DNA from: JBAXTU01 sp037130015
GTDB taxonomy: Bacteria; Patescibacteriota; Patescibacteriia; 2-01-FULL-39-33
Direction: 5' to 3'
Assembly: GCA_037130015.1 (NCBI GenBank)
Contig: JBAXTU010000025.1
Coordinates: 1 to 11,764 of the forward strand
DNA: 11,764 nucleotides
Under the pieces are notes generated by a model that was not told the origin of the DNA, did no database searches, and was given only the letters and a program-made list of their open reading frames with translations. How positions within the stretch are numbered: the first letter of the stretch is position 1; the number at the start of each line of letters is the position of its first letter. Positions 5,958 to 11,272 of this stretch are shown here, in pieces. The position numbers were made by a program, and so were the translations under genes.

Positions 5958-6590
5958 TTATTTGGAATAAAACTCAATAATAGTGCGCCAATCAACATTG
6001 ACAGAAACATCACCCAATTTTGGCAAAGCAGTCACTTTGGCCTTCATGTCAGTAGTATTAAAATTTAACCATGACACTTGGCTTTTCTTTTTCAAAGTCT
6101 CTATTCTATTGGCGTATGCCTTGGATTTGGCATATTTTTCTTTGACTGAAATTATATCACCGACTTTGACTTGATAGGAAGGAATATCCATTTTGCGTCC
6201 ATTGATCGTGAAATGACCATGATTGACCATTTGTCTAGCTTGGACACGAGAATCAGCAAAACCTAAACGATAAACAGTGTTATCTAGTCGTCTTTCTAAA
6301 TTCTGGAACAAAAGTTCAGCTGTGTTGCCGATTTTCTTAAAAGCGCTTTCAAAATAATTTCTAAATTGCGTTTCGCGCAAACCATACATGCGTTTGGTTT
6401 TTTGCTTTTCCAATAATTGCTTGCCATAATTGGTGGGACGGCTCATTTTTTTGGTACCATGAACACCAGGCGCAAAATTGCGTTTAATAAAAACACACTT
6501 GGCGCCTTCGCATTTTTCGCCTTTCAAAAAAAGCTTTTCACCGGCACGGCGACATTTTTTACATTGTGGCTGATTGGTCAACATTGACAT
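5958..6590 (-). CDS. rpsD: 30S ribosomal protein S4, zinc-binding form
   Basis: Primary 16S rRNA-binding protein and assembly nucleator. It is 210 residues, a normal length. A zinc-ribbon-like set is intact at the N-terminus: C10-x2-C13, then C27-x4-C32, i.e. the C+ form. The S4 RNA-binding domain is seen at RRLDNTVYRLGFADSRVQAR (100-119), followed by VNHGHFTINGRKMDIPSYQVK (122-142). The C-terminus IIEFYSK matches the family ending. The start could also be the ATG two codons later; no Shine-Dalgarno helps to decide. S4 represses the alpha operon in E. coli, but no S4-type pseudoknot leader is obvious here. Confidence 0.97.
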   Translation of the reverse strand: MSMLTNQPQCKKCRRAGEKLFLKGEKCEGAKCVFIKRNFAPGVHGTKKMSRPTNYGKQLLEKQKTKRMYGLRETQFRNYFESAFKKIGNTAELLFQNLERRLDNTVYRLGFADSRVQARQMVNHGHFTINGRKMDIPSYQVKVGDIISVKEKYAKSKAYANRIETLKKKSQVSWLNFNTTDMKAKVTALPKLGDVSVNVDWRTIIEFYSK

Positions 6591-6605
6591 AATAGAAAAT
6601 TAAGT

Positions 6606-7139
6606 TTAGACGCGTCTCGGCTTCTTGGGCCGGCAACCGTTATGAGGAATCGGAGTGACATCTTTGATAGAATTTACAACTAATCCATTAGCATTCAAAG
6701 CACGGACTGCGGATTCACGACCTCCACCAATACCTCTGACAAATACTGAAACTTCACGCAAACCGTATTTTTTGGCTTTTTCACAAGCACTCTTAACAAT
6801 AACACTAGAAGCATACGGGGTGGCCTTTTTCGGACCCTTAAAACCACATTGTCCGGCCGCTGACCATGACAAAACATTTCCATTCTGATCGGTCAAAGTG
6901 ACAATAGTATTGTTATAAGTGGCTTTGATATAAGCGCGTCCTGAACTGACTTGTCTGGCAGCTACAACTTTTTTGCCTTTTCTTTTGATGGCAGTTTTTT
7001 CTTTACCGTCTTTAGCTTCAACAGCAGTTGTTTCAGTACCAACAGCAGGAGCGGCCGCAAAATTAAAAATAGCGCCGTTTTGTGCCTCAGTAGATTTTGT
7101 ATCTTTCAAGATATCTTCGCTCATATTTATATAATTCAT
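6606..7139 (-). CDS. rpsK: 30S ribosomal protein S11 with N-terminal extension
   Basis: S11 lies on the 30S platform next to the mRNA exit. It is 177 residues, about 48 longer than the usual ~129. The conserved core begins near residue 52 (KRKGKKVVAARQVSSGRAYI) and contains YNNTIVTLTDQNGNVLSW (75-92), GFKGPKKATPYA (99-110), VRGIGGGRESAVRAL (134-148) and the C-terminal PIPHNGCRPKKPRRV. The extension (1-50) is Ala/Thr/Glu/Lys-rich and looks disordered. A second in-frame ATG at 7124 (Met6) is possible; neither start has a Shine-Dalgarno sequence. A start inside the core would cut conserved sequence, so at least part of the extension is probably translated. Confidence 0.95.
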   Translation of the reverse strand: MNYINMSEDILKDTKSTEAQNGAIFNFAAAPAVGTETTAVEAKDGKEKTAIKRKGKKVVAARQVSSGRAYIKATYNNTIVTLTDQNGNVLSWSAAGQCGFKGPKKATPYASSVIVKSACEKAKKYGLREVSVFVRGIGGGRESAVRALNANGLVVNSIKDVTPIPHNGCRPKKPRRV

Positions 7140-7141
7140 TC

Positions 7142-7153
7142 CGCCAGCTGGCG
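7142..7153. repeat. 12-bp perfect palindrome between rpsM and rpsK
   Basis: CGCCAGCTGGCG is self-complementary and ends two bases before the rpsK ATG. In mRNA it could fold only into a 4-bp stem with an AGCU loop. It is a GC-rich island in an AT-rich gap, but no function can be assigned. Confidence 0.4.
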
Positions 7154-7165
7154 TATTAATTAAGA

Positions 7166-7558
7166 TTAAGTCTTTTGTCCAGTGTCTTTTCTACCAGAAC
7201 CTGAGGTTTTTCTGACATTACCACGCAAAGTGCGATTATTTGTCTTGGTGCGTTGTCCTCTGGCCGGCAAATTCTTGCTATGTCTGGTGCCACGATAAGA
7301 TTTAATTTCTTTTAAACGTTTGATATTACTAAGTACTTCACGTCGTAGTTCACCTTCTACTCTATATTCTTTTTCAATAATATTTCGCAGTGTATTAGCT
7401 TGATCGTCGGTAAGATTTTTAACCCTGATAGATGGATCAACTTTAGCTTCAACCAAAATTTTATCAGCCAAATTACGGCCAATGCCTAAAATATAGGTAA
7501 TGCCTATTTCTACTCTTTTTTCATTCGGTAATGTGACTCCGGCGATTCTAACTGCCAT
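7166..7558 (-). CDS. rpsM: 30S ribosomal protein S13
   Basis: S13 sits in the 30S head, bridging to the 50S subunit and the P-site tRNA. It is 130 residues. Visible blocks are MAVRIAGVTLPNEKRVEIGI at the N-terminus, YILGIGRNLADKIL (22-35), LRREVLSNIKRLKEIKSYRG (71-90), and the family signature RHSKNLPARGQRTKTNNRTL near residues 92-111. It is preceded by a 73 nt AT-rich gap after rpmJ containing AAAGTT repeats, the widest gap inside the operon. No Shine-Dalgarno is present. Confidence 0.97.
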   Translation of the reverse strand: MAVRIAGVTLPNEKRVEIGITYILGIGRNLADKILVEAKVDPSIRVKNLTDDQANTLRNIIEKEYRVEGELRREVLSNIKRLKEIKSYRGTRHSKNLPARGQRTKTNNRTLRGNVRKTSGSGRKDTGQKT

Positions 7559-7570
7559 ACGGTTTAGTAA

Positions 7571-7620
7571 AAAGTTAAAAGTTTTTAAAGTTTATAAAGT
7601 ATTTTGTAAAGTTGAAAGTT
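7571..7620. repeat. Degenerate AAAGTT repeat in the rpmJ-rpsM gap
   Basis: Six AAAGT(T/A) units fall within 50 bp, starting at 7571, 7578, 7587, 7596, 7608 and 7615. On the transcribed strand they read AACTTT. The spacing is 7-12 bp, so it is not a strict tandem repeat. It could be a slippage-derived spacer or a protein-binding array in mRNA or DNA. Confidence 0.45.
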
Positions 7621-7631
7621 TATATTAAAAA

Positions 7632-7745
7632 TTAACCCTGGCGTTGCTTGTGCTTGGGATTTTTACAGATAACCACTACGCGTTTTTTGCGACGCACAAC
7701 CTGGCAATCTTTGCAGATTTTTTTTACAGATGATCTTACTTTCAT
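7632..7745 (-). CDS. rpmJ: 50S ribosomal protein L36, zinc-binding form
   Basis: A small large-subunit protein of 37 residues, the usual length. The sequence runs MKVRSSVKKICKDC, then VVRRKKRVVVICKNPKHKQRQG. The zinc ligands C11, C14, C27 and H32 (C-x2-C-x12-C-x4-H) are all present, so this is the C+ form. It starts 5 nt after the infA stop, the standard infA-rpmJ-rpsM order. There is no Shine-Dalgarno, so translational coupling to infA is likely. Confidence 0.96.
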   Translation of the reverse strand: MKVRSSVKKICKDCQVVRRKKRVVVICKNPKHKQRQG

Positions 7746-7750
7746 AATTT

Positions 7751-7990
7751 TTAATAACGGTAAGTGATGCGTCCTTTAGTTAAGTCGTAGGGAGTCATTT
7801 GGACTTTAACCCTATCGCCTGGCAAAATGCGGATGTTGAACATTCTCATTTTACCGGACAAGTGAGCTAAGATTTCCTGGCCACTCTGTAATTGAACCTT
7901 AAAAGTTGCGGCCGGTAAAAGCTCTACGACCTCTCCGTCGATTTCCAAAAAATTTTTGGAGTCAGGGACGTTATTGTCTTGCTTTCCCAT
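7751..7990 (-). CDS. infA: Translation initiation factor IF-1
   Basis: IF-1 binds the 30S A site during initiation. It is 79 residues with an S1/OB fold. The matches are EIDGEVVELLPAATFKVQL (16-34), GQEILAHLSGKMRMFNIRIL (37-56), PGDRVKVQMTPYDLTKGRITYRY (57-79). The N-terminus is about seven residues longer than in E. coli. It is the first gene of the operon, downstream of two promoters and a leader of about 130 nt with a hairpin. No Shine-Dalgarno lies before the ATG; the upstream sequence is AU-rich (AACAAATCAAATATTAC). Confidence 0.97.
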   Translation of the reverse strand: MGKQDNNVPDSKNFLEIDGEVVELLPAATFKVQLQSGQEILAHLSGKMRMFNIRILPGDRVKVQMTPYDLTKGRITYRY

Positions 7991-8039
7991 GTAATATTTG
8001 ATTTGTTAAGTTATCCCCAGTAAAGAATAAGGACAAAAT

Positions 8040-8084
8040 AAAATCTTTGTGCTGCTTGCAAGTACTTGCAGGTAGCCAGATTTT
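8040..8084 (-). promoter_or_regulatory. Leader hairpin with U-rich run upstream of infA (possible attenuator or protein site)
   Basis: In the transcript, AAAAUCU (8084-8078) pairs with AGAUUUU (8046-8040). Inside this, GCUACC/AGCAGC pairs with two A-C mismatches, capped by UGCAA-GUAC-UUGCA. At the DNA level the core TGCAAGTACTTGCA (8057-8070) is a perfect 14-bp palindrome. The descending arm runs into UUUUAUUUUG, like a weak terminator. It sits about 37-80 nt after the P2 start. It could be an attenuator, a ribosomal-protein binding site, or an operator acting on DNA. The function is inferred. Confidence 0.5.
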
Positions 8085-8127
8085 TGTATTAATTAAGCCA
8101 AATTTTGTACCTTTTTTCACTAAGGTT

Positions 8128-8155
8128 ATTATAGCAAATTACCTTGTTTTGTCAA
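8128..8155 (-). promoter_or_regulatory. Promoter P2 of the infA-rpsI operon
   Basis: TTGACA (8150-8155), a 16-bp spacer ending in TGC, and TATAAT (8128-8133). This is a full consensus -35 and -10 plus an extended -10. The predicted start is near 8121, giving a leader of about 130 nt before infA. Confidence 0.88.
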
Positions 8156-8166
8156 ATAATATGCTA

Positions 8167-8195
8167 ATATTATATCAAAAGATTAATAATGTCAA
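8167..8195 (-). promoter_or_regulatory. Promoter P1 of the infA-rpsI operon
   Basis: TTGACA (8190-8195) with TAATAT (8167-8172) at 17 bp, or TATAAT (8169-8174) at 15 bp. It lies 40 bp upstream of P2 and reads the same way, giving a tandem pair as expected for a highly expressed translation operon. Confidence 0.7.
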
Positions 8196-8212
8196 GGAAT
8201 TTAAGTTATTTT

Positions 8213-8247
8213 AAATAAAAAGCCCGCCGAATTAATTAATTGACGGG
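8213..8247 (-). terminator. Intrinsic terminator of the alaS unit
   Basis: On the minus strand CCCGTC (8247-8242) pairs with GGCGGG (8228-8223), including one G-U pair. The loop is AATTAATTAATTC. CTTTTTATTT follows. It separates alaS and its partner gene from the infA promoters. Confidence 0.8.
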
Positions 8248-8269
8248 ATTTGTGTTTTTAAGCCTTATT

Positions 8270-8557
8270 TTACTCCTCAAATGGCGACAGATTCCTATCT
8301 GGACCGATTGGTAGGTAGTGAATCGGCTGATCTGCTGGCAATATTTTAGATTTGCCATTATTTTTCTGTGCCTGTTGTCCAAGAAAAACAGTATTTTCTG
8401 TTAAGAGATTACTGTTCTCTTCTCGTAATTCATTATTTTCTTTGACAAGACCATTAATATATCTAATGCCAAAAAAAACAATGGTCAATAAAATTAAAAC
8501 ACCGCTACAAAAAAACACCCAAAACCAATAAATGTCCAATTCCAAATGTACTATCAT
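8270..8557 (-). CDS. Hypothetical small membrane protein with a cytosolic coiled coil
   Basis: An unrecognised 95-residue protein. A single hydrophobic segment spans about residues 9-31 (WFWVFFCSGVLILLTIVFFG). It is followed by a short charged coiled-coil-like stretch (35-60, KENNELREENSNLLTEN) and a polar Pro-rich tail ending SPFEE. Acidic residues precede the membrane segment and Arg/Lys follow it, so the positive-inside rule places the C-terminus in the cytosol. This is opposite to FtsB/DivIC-type proteins, which it superficially resembles. The ATG at 8557 is chosen because AGGAGG lies 8 nt upstream; the GTG at 8563 is only 2 nt from it. It follows the alaS stop by 20 nt and ends at the terminator, so it is probably cotranscribed with alaS. 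Confidence 0.72.
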   Translation of the reverse strand: MIVHLELDIYWFWVFFCSGVLILLTIVFFGIRYINGLVKENNELREENSNLLTENTVFLGQQAQKNNGKSKILPADQPIHYLPIGPDRNLSPFEE

Positions 8558-8565
8558 TAACACAT

Positions 8566-8571
8566 CCTCCT
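8566..8571 (-). promoter_or_regulatory. Shine-Dalgarno AGGAGG deciding the start of the small membrane gene
   Basis: A perfect AGGAGG lies 8 nt before the ATG at 8557 and only 2 nt before an in-frame GTG at 8563. This rules out the longer reading. It sits in the 20 nt gap after the alaS stop. Confidence 0.8.
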
Positions 8572-8577
8572 AAAAAG

Positions 8578-10338
8578 TTACTCCAAAGTTGCCTTAATAC
8601 GTCGCACTCCCGATGAGCTTGACTCTTCTTTTTGTATCTTAAATCTACCTAACTCTGACGTGTTTTTGGCGTGTGGTCCGCCACAAATTTCCTTAGAAAA
8701 TTTTCCAACCGTATATACCTTCACTTTATCGCCATATTTATGTTCAAATACACCCATAGCTCCACTTTCTTTAGCCTCATCAATAGTCATTTCTTCACAA
8801 ACCACTGGAATATTTTTATTTATTTGTTCATTTACTAAATCCTCAATTTGTTTAATTTGTTCTGATGTCATTTTATCACCATGAGAAAAATCAAAACGGA
8901 TTCTTTCGGCCGTAATATTGGCGCCTTTCTGATATACATGATCGCCCAAAACTTTACGAAGCGCAGCAATCATCAGATGTGTAGCCGTATGCATTCTAGC
9001 TGTCACTTCAGAATTATCAGCTAATCCGCCTTTAAACTTTTGTTCGGCGCCGGCGCGTGACAAATCCTGATGCTTGGCAAATTCTGTATTAAAACCTTGT
9101 TCATCAAGCTCTATCTTTCTTTCCTTGGCCAAGTCTTTGGTAATTTCTAATGGAAAACCATAAGTTGAAAAAAGAATAAAAGCCTCTTCCCCGCTAATTT
9201 TTCCATCAGTGACAATTTTTTCAAATTTTTTAATACCATTTTCAATAGTTTTAGAAAATTTTTCTTCTTCTTGTTTTAATTGATCAGTAATAAAATCACG
9301 ATTTTTACGAAGTTCAGGATAATAACCGCCCATTTCGGCAATCACAATTTCTGCGACTTTATGAGTAAAAGCCTCATTTATTCCCAATTGTTTGCCATAG
9401 CGAATAGCGCGACGAATTAATCTTCTGAGCACATAACCTTGCTCCACATTTGAAGGCGCCAAATTTTCTGCCAAAATAAAAACCGAGGCACGCAAATGAT
9501 CTGTGACAACTCTGAGCGGTTTAATTTGATCTTTTTCCAAAAAATCTTTGTCCAAATCAGCTAAAGTTGCAATTTGATCCATGATAGTTGAAAGCGGTTC
9601 TATTTCATAAACGCTACTCTTGCCATTTAAAACCGCAACTGTGCGCTCCAAACCCATGCCTGTATCCACATTTTGTTGAGTAAGCACCTCATATTTGCCA
9701 TCAATTGTCTTGCCATATTGCATAAACACATCATTCCAAATTTCCACCCAACGTTTATCTTTGGGATCAAATTCTTCGGGAGCAATTTCTTCACTAGCCC
9801 AGTAGAACATTTCACTATCCGGACCGCAAGGACCAGTCTGCCCAGCTGGCCCCCACCAATTATCTTCGCGTGGCAAATATTTGATGCGTAGTGGCGACAC
9901 ACCTAGAGATTCCCAAATGCCAGTTGCTTCAGTGTCTTGGGGAATTTTATTTTCTGACTCGCCGACAAAACAAGTAAAAGCTAATTTACTAAGCGGAATA
10001 CCAAGAGTGCCAGTTAAAAAATCAAAACTCATGGTGATGGCTTCTTTTTTGAAATAATCACCGAGAGACCAATTGCCAAGCATTTCAAAAAAAGTCAGAT
10101 GCCAGCCGTCGCCCACTTCGTCTATATCACCAGTACGAATGCATTTTTGCACATCAACTAAACGCGTGCCACCAGCATGTTTTTCACCAAGCAAATATGG
10201 CACCAAAGGATGCATGCCTGCAGTGGTAAATAGCACAGTCGGATCATTTTCGGGAATTAGCGATGCGCCAGAAATTATGGCGTGTCCCCTTGATTCAAAA
10301 AAAGACAAGTATTTTTGACGCAATTCTTTGGTGGTCAT
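8578..10338 (-). CDS. alaS: Alanyl-tRNA synthetase, short form without the C-Ala domain
   Basis: Charges tRNA-Ala and hydrolyses mischarged Ser/Gly-tRNA-Ala. It is 586 residues, against about 876 in E. coli. Class II motifs are present: motif 1 around PENDPTVLFTTAGM (29-42), motif 2 at GWHLTFFEMLGNWSLGDYF (78-96), motif 3 at DTGMGLERTVAVLNG (225-239). The tRNA-binding/helical region contains GYVLRRLIRRAIRYG (301-315). The editing domain keeps all four zinc ligands: HTATH (H450, H454) and CGGPH (C552, H556), with Pro in place of the usual Thr of CGGTH. The protein ends at SGVRRIKATLE, exactly where the editing domain ends, so the C-Ala oligomerisation/tRNA-elbow domain is missing. No frameshift is seen. 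No Shine-Dalgarno precedes the ATG. Confidence 0.96.
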   Translation of the reverse strand: MTTKELRQKYLSFFESRGHAIISGASLIPENDPTVLFTTAGMHPLVPYLLGEKHAGGTRLVDVQKCIRTGDIDEVGDGWHLTFFEMLGNWSLGDYFKKEAITMSFDFLTGTLGIPLSKLAFTCFVGESENKIPQDTEATGIWESLGVSPLRIKYLPREDNWWGPAGQTGPCGPDSEMFYWASEEIAPEEFDPKDKRWVEIWNDVFMQYGKTIDGKYEVLTQQNVDTGMGLERTVAVLNGKSSVYEIEPLSTIMDQIATLADLDKDFLEKDQIKPLRVVTDHLRASVFILAENLAPSNVEQGYVLRRLIRRAIRYGKQLGINEAFTHKVAEIVIAEMGGYYPELRKNRDFITDQLKQEEEKFSKTIENGIKKFEKIVTDGKISGEEAFILFSTYGFPLEITKDLAKERKIELDEQGFNTEFAKHQDLSRAGAEQKFKGGLADNSEVTARMHTATHLMIAALRKVLGDHVYQKGANITAERIRFDFSHGDKMTSEQIKQIEDLVNEQINKNIPVVCEEMTIDEAKESGAMGVFEHKYGDKVKVYTVGKFSKEICGGPHAKNTSELGRFKIQKEESSSSGVRRIKATLE

Positions 10339-10365
10339 ATAAAATATAAAATTTGTATTGGTTAA

Positions 10366-10393
10366 ATTATAACAAATTTAAGTTTTTTGGCAA
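10366..10393 (-). promoter_or_regulatory. Promoter of alaS
   Basis: TTGCCA (10388-10393), a 16-bp spacer ending in TGT, and TATAAT (10366-10371): again an extended -10. The -35 abuts the T-run of the upstream terminator. The predicted start near 10359 leaves a leader of about 20 nt with no Shine-Dalgarno. Confidence 0.8.
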
Positions 10394-10394
10394 G

Positions 10395-10425
10395 AAAAAA
10401 ACCGGTGACCACGTATGGCACCGGT
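10395..10425 (-). terminator. Intrinsic terminator of the acyltransferase gene
   Basis: ACCGGTG (10425-10419) pairs with CACCGGT (10407-10401), and CCA with TGG inside, with one bulged T. The loop is TACG, a UNCG-type tetraloop in RNA. Six further T follow the stem (10400-10395). It starts 8 nt after the stop codon. Confidence 0.9.
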
Positions 10426-10433
10426 GTAATGAT

Positions 10434-11195
10434 TTAAAGAAACAAAATAGACAACATGGCTTTTCTGACCTTATTTAACAGCTGATCAACTGTCATGGAC
10501 GTATATTCGCGTGGGTCAATCAGCAATCGCTGTTTTGCTTGTTTTGAATTTTTGACCACAAATGTCTTACACACAAAACAAACCTTGATAGTACCTGGAT
10601 GAATCAGCCAACTTTTACGATTTAAAGCCTCATAAGCACCAGTTATCACGACTGGCACAATTGGTGTTTTGGTATTGATAGCCACATGGAATAATCCTTT
10701 TTTGAATGGTTGTAAATGGCCGTCATGGGTTCTAGTACCTTCTGGCGAGCCACCAAACGAATAACCGTTTCTAATCTTGTTCTCAACCGCTTTCATACTA
10801 ATCATGGCATCCTGATATTTCTTGCGATCAATTGGTACGACATTATAAAGTCGCATCATCCAGCCCCAAACCGGCCAGGAAAAATATTCCTTAGCAGCCA
10901 CGACTGTGAACAATCCTTCAAGAGTCGCTCCCAAAATAATAGCATCAAGTAGCGAGCCATGATTAAACAAATAAAGATACGGTCCTTGTTTAATGTCCGG
11001 ATGTTGATTAGTAATTATTAAACGCTGACCAGCGGTTAACAAAATTAGCCGACACATTTTTTGTACCAGCCATTGCAACCTAAGTGGTGAAAAAAATATT
11101 AGCAATGCAGTGTAGAAACAAAGACAACTGCCAAAAGTTAAAAGCAAAATCGGCCAAAGCACAAGGCTAACCAAAATCAAACCAAGCTTCTTCAT
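10434..11195 (-). CDS. 1-acyl-sn-glycerol-3-phosphate acyltransferase family protein (PlsC-like)
   Basis: Expected to transfer an acyl chain to lysophosphatidic acid at the membrane, giving phosphatidic acid; the exact substrate is unproven. It is 253 residues. A hydrophobic N-terminus (about 5-35) would anchor it. Acyltransferase motifs: I NHGSLLD (H79 and D84 form HX4D), II VPIDR (120-124), III GGSPEGTRT (148-156), IV TPIVPVVITG (177-186). All catalytic positions are present. A strong Shine-Dalgarno (AAAGGAG, 8 nt before ATG) and a consensus promoter precede it, and a terminator follows at once, making a single-gene unit. Whether the organism makes its own fatty acids or recycles host or environmental lysolipids cannot be seen from this window. 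Confidence 0.9.
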   Translation of the reverse strand: MKKLGLILVSLVLWPILLLTFGSCLCFYTALLIFFSPLRLQWLVQKMCRLILLTAGQRLIITNQHPDIKQGPYLYLFNHGSLLDAIILGATLEGLFTVVAAKEYFSWPVWGWMMRLYNVVPIDRKKYQDAMISMKAVENKIRNGYSFGGSPEGTRTHDGHLQPFKKGLFHVAINTKTPIVPVVITGAYEALNRKSWLIHPGTIKVCFVCKTFVVKNSKQAKQRLLIDPREYTSMTVDQLLNKVRKAMLSILFL

Positions 11196-11203
11196 TTTTA
11201 TTT

Positions 11204-11210
11204 CTCCTTT
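11204..11210 (-). promoter_or_regulatory. Shine-Dalgarno AAAGGAG of the acyltransferase gene
   Basis: AAAGGAG lies 8 nt upstream of the ATG at 11195 and fixes the start. It is one of four clear Shine-Dalgarno sites in the window. Confidence 0.8.
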
Positions 11211-11244
11211 TTATTGTTAAAAAGAACTAATTGAACTAAAGATG

Positions 11245-11272
11245 ATTATAGCATAATTATTGTAAGTGTCAA
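11245..11272 (-). promoter_or_regulatory. Consensus promoter of the acyltransferase gene, overlapping the mnmA stop
   Basis: TTGACA (11267-11272), a 16-bp spacer ending in TGC, and TATAAT (11245-11250). The -35 hexamer contains the TGA stop of mnmA (11269-11271). The architecture is the same as operon promoter P2. The predicted start is near 11238, leaving a leader of about 42 nt. Confidence 0.88.

Noticed and set aside
7991..8127. A classical riboswitch or T-box in the infA leader
   Set aside because: No T-box sequence, ligand-binding core or leader peptide was recognisable; only the single hairpin with a U-rich run can be supported.
8558..8563. GTG start two codons upstream for the small membrane gene
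   Set aside because: It lies only 2 nt from AGGAGG; the ATG at 8557 has the correct 8 nt spacing.
8660..8884. Plus-strand open frames over alaS and over the ribosomal genes (for example 5057-5356, 6655-6888, 9673-9891)
   Set aside because: They are antisense to strongly conserved coding sequence, lack ribosome binding sites and resemble no family.
8578..10338. alaS as a truncated pseudogene
   Set aside because: All aminoacylation and editing motifs are intact and the stop falls precisely at the domain boundary. A cotranscribed gene with its own Shine-Dalgarno follows directly, and no C-Ala remnant lies downstream.
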